Origin: Mesocentrotus franciscanus
Lineage: Eukaryota; Echinodermata; Echinoidea; Camarodonta; Strongylocentrotidae
Assembly (NCBI GenBank): GCA_037976565.1
Contig: CP137667.1
Coordinates: 310,001-374,000 of the forward strand
Direction: 5' to 3'
DNA: 64,000 nt
Shown: one piece after another, positions 54,904 through 64,000 of the stretch
Layout of the letters: each line of letters opens with the position of its first letter
How positions within the stretch are numbered: the stretch's first letter is position 1
Made by a program: the position numbers and the translations under genes
Notes under the pieces: model-generated
Database searches by the model: none
Seen by the model: only the letters and a program-made list of their open reading frames with translations
Told to the model about the DNA's origin: nothing

Positions 54904-57072
54904 TTTATTTTTATTTTCCTCCAATTTTTTGTTCCGACGATAACTCAAGATCGGTACAGTCAATTTCTTTCAATTTTGGCACAGTCATGGGTCATTGTCA
55001 TAAGACGTGACAGGAACATTTTCAAGGTCATCAGGTCATCGTGACGTCATCCAGGCGCCATTTTGTAAAATCACATGATCAATCATATCTTCATGATGCG
55101 TCATCAAAGGTCATTCATATTCATATCACATATACTTCATGTTAAGGGTCAACAGGTCACTTCATCAAAGGTCACATAAAGGTCATGACGCACGCGAACG
55201 CGCGCATCAAAATTTTAATATGCTCAAAATCACTTTTTATTCAAATGAGAGTACGTTTCAGGCCATTTTAAGCATTTCGCAAAAAAACGCGCACGCGCGC
55301 ATGCGCGCGCGTTTTCGCGCGTACTGGCATTTAGCAACATAGAATCGCCGAATTTTCTCTGTCATCATATTTGGCACATTTTTCCAAGCATTTGATACCT
55401 TGTTCACCTTTTTCTGACCAGTAATAACGCAATGAGCGTCCGTCAAAGTTAACAGCACGCGCGGCCCTTGCTATCTTTTCCACAATACATAGGCAAAAAC
55501 ATGCCTATACAAAATCCATTGTAACTCTTCAGAATGGATGGAACTCCCAATTTTTTTCATATTTGGATAGATTATGAGTCGGAGATATGATTTCATGTCT
55601 CATTTGACCCTCAATTAACTCATGACGTCATCATAATGGCCTCCGAACTCAAAATTTCAATTTGCATATTATGACGTCAGCATATTTTTGGAAAATTGAT
55701 TGTATCTCTGTAAATATTGATCGATTTTCTTCCAAATTTTGATATGTTCTAGCTGAGACAATTCTCTACAAATGCAGTCACCACGATTTTTCATTTTGAC
55801 AAAGGCATCATGGCGTATTTTTGCGATTAAAGGAGGCATGTCAATTTTTCACATTTTGCGTGTATTCTCTATGGGACATGACTTTTTCTCAAAACTGGAT
55901 TCTACATTCCCGTCTTTCGCGAGCAATATCTCCGTCGTTTTAGTTTTGTTTTTGCTGAGCTTTGAGTATGTTGTAGCTGAGACAATAAGCTATCACAATG
56001 TGCCCTTTATTTTTCGATCAGATGCCGGGATCATGCTCATATTTCACTTGCAAAGTGGGATTTGAGAATTCCATTTTCCGTTCACGTGTAATGTCTATGT
56101 GGATTATTTTGGTATAGTGGTCATAGCACTTGCCTCCCATTCCGGCGACCCAAGTTCGATTCCTGGTGGGTCATTTTTTTTTTTTTTTTTTGCCGTCGTT
56201 TTAGATTTGATTTTATGATCTTCTTCGACTATTATAACATATTATCATATACAATCACAAACAATGTAATAAAATGCCTAATTTTGCGTGTTATATCTAT
56301 GGGAGAAGAATGTCAATCGTTTGAGTACAACCCTATGGGAAATCTGGTATTAAACCTAATATAGGGTTTATCTCCCAACTCTGCTACAATATCAAATCAC
56401 CTTGCTAGTCTCCTTCCCAGACGTTTTTACTTTTCCAGTTATTCAGCCCAAGGTATATGCATGTTTACGTCTCTCCCGTGGACATAGAATTGTTTACTTG
56501 TCTATACTTCTCTCTTTCTCTATATTAAATTCTATTTATGCTGGATATATTGAATGCATCGTTCTCCATTGCATCTCTCTCTTTCTCCTCTCTCTTGCTC
56601 TGTTTCCCTTCTCCTCTCTTATTTTGCCCCTCTCCTTCTCTTGCTCTGTCTCTGCATATATATCTCTCTACTCTTTTACCCTCTCCCTCTCTCTCTGCCT
56701 CCCTCTACCTCGACCTCTTGCCTTGCCTCCCTCTTATTCTCTTGCTCTGTCTCCCTCTGCCTCTGCCCTTCTCTTTTCTTCTCTCTCCCTCTACCTCCCG
56801 CCTCTGGTTCTCGTTCTCCTTCTATTATGTCTTGTAATGTTCCTTAATTTTCTATAGCTCTGCATTTGCCCTTTGGCCTTGGAACTCAAAATACGAATTT
56901 GCATATTATGACGTCAGCATATTTATGGAAAATTGATTGTATCTCTGTAAATATGGATCGATTTTCTTCCAAATTTTGATATGTTGTAGCTAAGACAATT
57001 TTCTACAAGATCAGTTATTCAGATTACATAACAGACCACCTAATTCGTCTTCATGACGAATTACATTTCTAG
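54904..57072 (+). mobile_element. 2.17-kb unit U3
   Basis: As U1 and U2, but the first 300 bp differ (AGGTCACATAAAGGTCATGA instead of GGTCAATATCCGTCCGGTC). That variant is shared with the inverted unit M1. CREs at 55042, 55623, 55672 and 56909; GC block 55283-55323; tRNA-like segment 56106-56173; hairpin 57041-57063; CTAG 57069-57072. Confidence 0.92.
56100..56191 (+). ncRNA. tRNA-Gly(CCC)-like Pol III head with T-run, copy 3
   Basis: A-box 56110-56120, 3' TGGGTCA ending 56173, followed by about 18 T. Confidence 0.65.
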
Positions 57073-57085
57073 TTATTATTATTAT

Positions 57086-57585
57086 NNNNNNNNNNNNNNN
57101 NNNNNNNNNNNNNNNNNNNNNNNNNNNNNNNNNNNNNNNNNNNNNNNNNNNNNNNNNNNNNNNNNNNNNNNNNNNNNNNNNNNNNNNNNNNNNNNNNNNN
57201 NNNNNNNNNNNNNNNNNNNNNNNNNNNNNNNNNNNNNNNNNNNNNNNNNNNNNNNNNNNNNNNNNNNNNNNNNNNNNNNNNNNNNNNNNNNNNNNNNNNN
57301 NNNNNNNNNNNNNNNNNNNNNNNNNNNNNNNNNNNNNNNNNNNNNNNNNNNNNNNNNNNNNNNNNNNNNNNNNNNNNNNNNNNNNNNNNNNNNNNNNNNN
57401 NNNNNNNNNNNNNNNNNNNNNNNNNNNNNNNNNNNNNNNNNNNNNNNNNNNNNNNNNNNNNNNNNNNNNNNNNNNNNNNNNNNNNNNNNNNNNNNNNNNN
57501 NNNNNNNNNNNNNNNNNNNNNNNNNNNNNNNNNNNNNNNNNNNNNNNNNNNNNNNNNNNNNNNNNNNNNNNNNNNNNNNNNNNNN
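57086..57585. other. Assembly gap (500 N) at the orientation switch of the repeat cluster
   Basis: The gap lies just after the end of U3. Plus-strand units end at its left side and minus-strand units begin at its right side. Confidence 0.99.
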
Positions 57586-58878
57586 ATCCCCATAGACATT
57601 ACGTGAACGGAAAATGGAATTCTCAAATCCCACTTTGCAAGTGAAATATGAGCATGATCCCGGCATCTGATCGAAAAATAAAGGGCACATTTGTGATAGC
57701 TTATTGTCTCAGCTACAACATACTCGAAGCTCAGCGAAACAAAACTAAAACGACGGAATATTGCTCGCGAAAGACGGGAATGTAGAATCCAGTTTTGAAA
57801 AAAGTCATGTCCATAGAGAATACACGCAAAATGTGAAAAATTGACATGCCTCCTTTAATCGCAAAAATACGCCATGATGCCTTTGTCAAAATGAATATTG
57901 TGGCGACTGCATTTGTAGAAAATTGTCTCAGCTAGAACATATCAAAATTTGGAAGAAAATCGATCAATATTTACAGAGATACAATCAATTTTCCAAAAAT
58001 ATGCTGACGTCATAATATGCAAATTGAAATTTTGAGTTCAGGCCATTATGATGACGTCATGAGTTAATTGAGGTCAAATGAGACATGAAATCATATCTCC
58101 GACTCATAATCTATCAAAATATGAAAAAAATTGGGAGTTCCCATCCATTCTGAAGAGTTACAATGAATTTTGTATAGGCATGTTTTGCCCATATATGCTA
58201 TGTATTACAGAGCTCGCGCGCACGGACATTTATCTTGAATGGACGCTCATCTTGTTATTAATGGTCATTAAAGAGATAAACATGGTATCAAATTGTTCAA
58301 AAAATATGGGAAATATCATGAAAGAAAAAAAATGGCGATTCTATGTTGTGTAAGGGTGTTACGCGCGAAAACGCGCGCGCATGTGCGTGTGCGCGATTTT
58401 TGATAAAATGCTTAAAATGGCCTAAAACGTATCCAAAATGAATTTGAGACTATTTTGAGCATTTTGAAATTTTGCGCGCGCGCTTACGCGCGGACGTACG
58501 CATGCGCGCGCGTTCTTTAACCTGAAATTGACCGGACGGATATTGACCTTGATCATGATAAATATGAATGAGAAACGACTTTCGTTATGAAGATATGATC
58601 ATGAGTAGATTTTCAGAAAAATTTACAAAATGGCGCCTAGATGACGTCATCAGTCAAGGTCAAGGTTGAAAACCTTATTTTGCTTTGTCCATATGCCTAT
58701 ACATATGTGTGACAAATTTCAAGGCATTTGATTGAGCCATTTTCAAGTTATCTTGCTAACAAAAAAGTGGGTGGAAATAAGAAAAATAAAGAAATAAAGA
58801 AATAAATAAAGGCAATTCTAACGAAAACATAAGGTGGTCTGTATTATATACAGCCCACCTGATAAATAAATAAATAAA
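57586..58878 (-). mobile_element. Inverted unit M3 (partial, truncated by the gap)
   Basis: Read on the minus strand from 58878: a TTTA-type tail with an extra AGGTGGTCTGTA / TACAGCCCACCT inverted repeat (58831-58861), CRE (58642), GC blocks (58366-58397, 58478-58512), paired CREs (58052, 58015), and the monomers leading to where the tRNA-like segment would lie, inside the gap. Confidence 0.85.
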
Positions 58879-61489
58879 CTAGACATTTAATTCGTCATGA
58901 GGACGAATTAGGTGATCTGTCTACAATTCTTATGATCATGCTCATCTTCAATTCAATGTTCCAATATAATGATGTTAATGTAAAATGATGTATTAAGATA
59001 TGAATTGATGAATGAACTACTGATGAACTGATAGATTGAACTGAAGTGAAATGAACTGAATTGATGAGCTAAACTGATGAACTGATGAATGAACTGATGA
59101 ACTGATATTGAACTGTGACCTGAACTGAAGTAATAACTAAACTGATGAACAAAATATTGAGAAATGATTATGATCAAGATCATGATCATAATGAAATTTG
59201 ATGAAAATATAGAGATAGAGAAGGAGAGAGGGAGACTGGTTATAGTCATGTAAAAATACATGAGCTGGACCGAGGATGAAAGAGGAATCAGAATGCATAC
59301 ACTTGGAAGGAGAGGAAAGTACAAGGAAACATGGTAGGGGTGAAATAAGAATACAAAGGGCACAGCAAAGAGCTAGAGGAAATTAAGGAACATCCTATAA
59401 GACATAAAGGAGAGGCAGGAGCCAAAGGCGGGAAAAGGAGAGGGTGAGAGAGTAGAAAAAGAGAGAGGCAGAGACAGCTAGGGAGACATCAGAGCAGAAG
59501 AAGAGGAGGCAGAACAAGAGAGGGAGAGAGGGAGAGGGAGACAGAGAGAGAGAGAGGGTGAAATAGAAGAGAGAGAGCGATGCAAAGCTGACAAACGGCC
59601 TTGGCATATTCGCTATTTCAACTTTCAATTAAAAATTTCTACATGATTCCAACATCTGATCAAAAAACGGAGGCGCACTTCCGATAGCTCATAGTATCAG
59701 CTATAACATACTTAAATTGGGGGTGCGGGGAGAATAGAGCAAAAATAAGCGAGATACTACTCACAGAACAATGTCATGTAGATTCATTATGTGAACGAAA
59801 TTCAACTCCCGTAGACATAACATAACATAATGTCACCTTTAATTGAAATTTTCACTATGATGACGTCATCAAAACGAAAAGTGAGGGTGACTTATCTTGT
59901 AGAGAATTGTCTTAGCTAGAACATATCAAAATTTGGGAGAAAATAGAGCTCAAAGAAGCTAGATGGTGCTCAAAGATTTATGTTATGTAGATTCATATGA
60001 TGCATGTGAACGAAATTCACTTTCATAGACCAGGGAGGTGGACTCAGATTTCCCATAAGGTTGTACTCAAACGATTGACATTCTTCTCCCATAGATATAA
60101 CACGCAAAATTAGGCATTTTATTACATTGTTTGTGATTGTATGTGATAATATGTTATAATAGTCGAAGAAGATCATAAAATCAAATTTAAAACGACGGCA
60201 AAAAAAAAAAATAACCCACCAGGAATCGAACTTGGGTCGCCGGAATGGGAGGCAAGTGCTATGACCACTATACCAAAATAATCCACATAGACATTACACG
60301 TGAACGGAAAATGGAATTCTCAAATCCCACTTTGCAAGTGAAATATGAGCATGATCCCGGCATCTGATCGAAAAATAAAGGGCACACTTGTGATAGCTTA
60401 TTGTCTCAGCTACAACATACTCAAAGCTCAGCAAAAACAAAACTAAAACGACGGAGATATTGCTCGCGAAAGACGGGAATGTAGAATCCAGTTTTGAAAA
60501 AAAGTCATGTCCCATAGAGAATACACGCAAAATGTGAAAAATTGACATGCCTCCTTTAATCGCAAAAATACGCCATGATGCCTTTGTCAAAATGAAAAAT
60601 CGTGGTGACTGCATTTGTAGAGAATTGTCTCAGCTAGAACATATCAAAATTTGGAAGAAAATCGATCAATATTTACAGAGATACAATCAATTTTCCAAAA
60701 TATGCTGACGTCATAATATGCAAATTGAAATTTTGAGTTCGGAGGCCATTATGATGACGTCATGAGTTAATTGAGGGTCAAATGAGACATGAAATCATAT
60801 CTCCGACTCATAATCTATCCAAATATGAAAAAAATTGGGAGTTCCATCCATTCTGAAGAGTTACAATGAATTTTGTATAGGCATGTTTTGCCCATGTATT
60901 GTGGATAGAGATAGCGCGGCCGCGGGTGCTGTTATCTTTGACGGACGCTCATTGCGTTATTACTGGTCAGAAAAAGGTAAACAAGGTATCAAATGCTTGG
61001 AAAAATGTGCCAAATATGATGACAGAAAAATTGGCGATTCTATGTTGCAAAATGCCAAAACGCGCGAAAACGCGCGCGCATGCGCGTGCGCGTTTTTTGC
61101 AAATGCTTTAAATGGCCTGAAACGTATTCAAAAAGAATTTGAGACGATTTGGAGCATTTTGAAATTTTGCGCGCGCGCTAGCGCGCGGACGTACGCATGC
61201 GCGCGCGTTTTTTGACCTGAAATTGACCGGACGGATATTGACCTTGATCATGATAAATATGAATGAAAAATGACTTTCCGTTATGAAGATATGATCGTGA
61301 GTTGAAAGTACCAAAAAAAAACACAAAATGGCGCCTGGATGACGTCATGAAGACTTGATGACCTTGAAAATGTTCCTGTCACGTCTCATGACAATGACCT
61401 ATGACTGTGCCAAAATTGAAAGAAATTGACTTAACTGATCTTGAGTTATCTTGGAACAAAAAGGGAAAATAAATAAAAATAAATAATAA
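58879..61489 (-). mobile_element. Inverted 2.61-kb unit M2 with module B 3' end
   Basis: On the minus strand: CRE (61340), GC blocks (61061-61209), paired CREs (60755, 60706), tRNA-like segment (60212-60280). Then, after GGGAAATCTG, it switches to the GTGAATTTCGTTCAC 220-bp repeats, a CT-rich tract, the CAGTTCAT minisatellite and hairpin (58888-58910) with CTAG (58879-58882). The switch point is where U1-U3 continue into the polypyrimidine module instead. Confidence 0.88.
60199..60285 (-). ncRNA. tRNA-Gly(CCC)-like Pol III head, copy 4 (minus)
   Basis: The minus strand carries TGGTATAGTGG (complement of 60265-60275) and GTTCGATTCC. The end reads TGGGTTA instead of TGGGTCA, and the T-run is shorter (about 11). 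Confidence 0.6.
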
Positions 61490-63658
61490 CTAGAAATGTA
61501 ATTCGTCATGAGGACGAATTAGGTGGTCTGTTATGTAATCTGAATAACTGATCTTGTAGAAAATTGTCTTAGCTACAACATATCAAAATTTGGAAGAAAA
61601 TCGATCCATATTTACAGATACAATCAATTTTCCATAAATATGCTGACGTCATAATATGCAAATTCGTATTTTGAGTTCCAAGGCCAAAGGGCAAAGGGCA
61701 GAGCTATAGAAAATTAAGGAACATTACAAGACATAATAGAAGGAGAACGAGAACCAGAGCAGGCGGGAGAGGTAGAGGGTGAGAGAGAAGAAAAAGAGAG
61801 GGGCAGAGGCAGAGGGAGACAGAGCAAGAGAATAAGAGGGAGGCAAGGCAAGAGGTCGAGGTAGAGGGAGGAGAGAGAGAGGGAGAGGGTAAAGAGTAGA
61901 GAGAGATATATATGCAGAGACAGAGCAAGAGAAGGAGAGGGGCAAAATAAGAGAGGAGAAGGGAAACAGAGCAAGAGAGAGAGAAAGAGAGATGCAATGG
62001 AGAACGATGCATTCAATATATCCAGCATAAATAGAATTTAATATAGAGAAAGAGAGAAGTATAGACAAGTAAACAATTCTATGTCCACGGGAGAGACGTA
62101 AACATGCATATACCTTGGGCTGAATAACTGGAAAAGTAAAAACGTCTGGGAAGGAGACTAGCAAGGTGATTTGATATTGTAGCAGAGTTGGGAGATACAC
62201 CCTATATTAGGTTTAATACCAGATTTCCCATAGGGTTGTACTCAAACGATTGACATTCTTCTCCCATAGATATAACACGCAAAATTAGGCATTTTATTAC
62301 ATTGTTTGTGATTGTATATGATAATATGTTATAATAGTCGAAGAAGATCATAAAATCAAATTTAAAACGACGGCAAAAAAAAAAAAAAAAATGACCCACC
62401 AGGAATCGAACTTGGGTCGCCGGAATGGGAGGCAAGTGCTATGACCACTATACCAAAATAATCCACATAGACATTACACGTGAACGGAAAATGGAATTCT
62501 CAAATCCCACTTTGCAAGTGAAATATGAGCATGATCCCGGCATCTGATCGAAAAATAAAGGGCACACTTGTGATAGCTTATTGTCTCAGCTACAACATAC
62601 TCAAAGCTCAGCAAAAACAAAACTAAAACGACGGAGATATTGCTCGCGAAAGACGGAATGTAGAATCCAGTTTTGAGAAAAGTCATGTCCCATAGAGAAT
62701 ACACGCAAAATGTGAAAAATTGACATGCCTCCTTTAATCGCAAAAATACGCCATGATGCCTTTGTCAAAATGAAAAATCGTGATGACTGCATTTGTAGAG
62801 AATTGTCTCAGCTAGAACATATCAAAATTTGGAAGAAAATCGACAATATTACAGAATATTATCAAATGAATACAAAAATTATGATGTCATATTTTCAAAA
62901 TCAAATTTTCGAGTTCATATGCAAATATGACGACGTCAGAACATACGATTGGACAAAATTAGACATGAAATCACATAAACATTTCATGGGCTTCCAGAAA
63001 ATGTTAAAAATTTGGGGTATTTAGGCATTCTGACGAGCTATGGCGGATTTTATATAGACATGTTTTTACCACTTTTTACATTATATTGCCCATTGACGCG
63101 CGCACGAATTTTAAAGTTTGACGCACGCGTGTGGCATTATGGAAGGTCGAGAATGACTGGAAATAGTTGGAAATTGTCAAAAATAGTGTCAGGAATAAAA
63201 ACCATGCGAAAAAACGGCGTTTTACGATGTGTACGCGCTGCGCGCGCGGATAATGCGCGCGCGGACGCGCACGGACGGAAATTTTTGAAATGCTTAAAAT
63301 GACCTGATTCGTACTCTCGTTTAATAGTTAAGTGATTTTGAGCATTTTAAAATTTTGACGCGCGTACGCGCGCGTCATGACCTTTATGTGACCTTTGACG
63401 ACATGACCTGTTGACCCTTGACCTGAAGTATATGTGATATGAATATGAATGACCTTTGGTGACGCATCATGAAGATATGATTGATCATGTGATTTCACAA
63501 AATGGCGCCTGGATGACGTCACGATGACCTGATGACCTTGAAAATGTTCCTGTCACGTCTTATGACAATGACCCATGACTGTGCCAAAATTGAAAGAAAT
63601 TGACTGTACTGATCTTGAGTTATCGTCGGAACAAAAAAGTGGAGGAAATAAATAAAAA
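61490..63658 (-). mobile_element. Inverted 2.17-kb unit M1
   Basis: Minus-strand order: CRE (63514), GC-rich blocks (63098-63275, 63358-63385), tRNA-like segment (62392-62460), polypyrimidine module (61740-62045 complement), CRE (61644), hairpin (61499-61521), CTAG (61490-61493). The section 62870-63300 is clearly more diverged than in the other units. Confidence 0.9.
62375..62465 (-). ncRNA. tRNA-Gly(CCC)-like Pol III head with T-run, copy 5 (minus)
   Basis: Complement of 62445-62455 is TGGTATAGTGG, and the 3' TGGGTCA is intact, followed by a long T-run on the minus strand (A-run about 62375-62390). Confidence 0.65.
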
Positions 63659-64000
63659 CTAGAAAAGTAATTCGTCATCAGGACGAATTAGGTGATCTGT
63701 CTTCAATTCTTATGATCATGCTAATCTTCAATTCAATGATCCAATTTAATGATGTTAATGTAAAATGATGTATTAAGATATGAACTGATGAATGAAGTAC
63801 TGATGAACTGATAGATTGAACTGATGTGAAATGAACTGAATTGATGAGCTAAACTGATGAACTGATGAATGAACTGATAGATTGAACTGTGACCTGAACT
63901 GAAGTGATAACTTAACTGATGAACAAAATATTGAGAAATGATTATGATCAAAATCATGATCATAATGAAATTTAATGAAAATATAGATATAGAGAAGGAG
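63659..64000 (-). mobile_element. 3' part of a further inverted unit (module B), cut by the window edge
   Basis: Hairpin (63668-63690), CAGTTCAT minisatellite in inverse orientation (63775-63925) and the start of the CT-rich tract. The cluster therefore continues beyond the window. Confidence 0.85.

Noticed and set aside
57053..57690. Frames of 180-202 residues
   Set aside because: They cross the second N gap.
58985..59155. Hammerhead ribozyme, because CTGATGA recurs many times
   Set aside because: CTGATGA here is a minisatellite word. No matching GAAA core and helices in hammerhead order were seen.

Overview
The window is animal nuclear DNA, most likely from an echinoderm (probably a sea urchin) or a similar marine invertebrate. 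This is inferred from AT-rich, intergenic-looking sequence, many copies of the word ACATGTACATGTA, CTAG-rich patches, abundant small inverted-repeat transposons, LINE fragments, and two 500-base assembly gaps (about 22967-23466 and 57086-57585). The species cannot be proved from the sequence. I find no intact host protein-coding gene. Every open reading frame is short, and almost all lie in simple repeats, satellites or broken transposons.

Layout. 1-6.3 kb: a retroposon-like tail, triplet microsatellites, a foldback element (about 1702-2228), a tandemly duplicated block with degenerate CCCTAA tracts (about 2265-3625), a TA-flanked foldback element (4289-5164), and a 112-bp hAT-type MITE with a perfect 8-bp target duplication inside an ATC microsatellite. 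6.3-18 kb: mostly unassigned sequence with one LINE 3' fragment (minus strand, 8437-8895), a long hairpin (13376-13476) and a TTAA-type MITE. 18-26.6 kb: a MITE family split by a LINE 3' end (19374-20150), more TTAA-flanked MITEs, and a local duplication in which one copy carries a MITE and the other keeps the empty site. 26.9-33.3 kb: a three-level nest. An inverted-repeat element is split by a nearly full-length but decayed LINE, which is itself split by a younger 5'-truncated LINE ending in an AAAT tail. 33.3-41.1 kb: a pogo-like MITE, nested TTAA MITEs, a tandem pair of long elements with a 543-bp foldback inserted, a perfect match to the CTCF consensus, and a hAT MITE nested in a second hAT MITE within a larger inverted repeat.

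41.2-49.2 kb is an AT-rich satellite of about 250-bp monomers (about 30 copies) containing a 1.32-kb higher-order duplication. 49.2-64 kb is the most unusual part: tandem units of about 2.17 kb (one of 2.61 kb) on the plus strand, then in opposite orientation beyond the second gap. Each complete unit combines a tRNA-Gly-like segment with A and B boxes and a T-run terminator, several TGACGTCA palindromes (23 in 15 kb by eye), alternating GC blocks, a polypyrimidine module, and an end made of a 9-bp hairpin followed by CTAG and a variable TTTA tail. This looks like a tandem, inverted cluster of a modular non-autonomous transposon, possibly Helitron/Helentron-like with a Pol III-type internal promoter. 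That interpretation is inference; the structure itself is directly visible.
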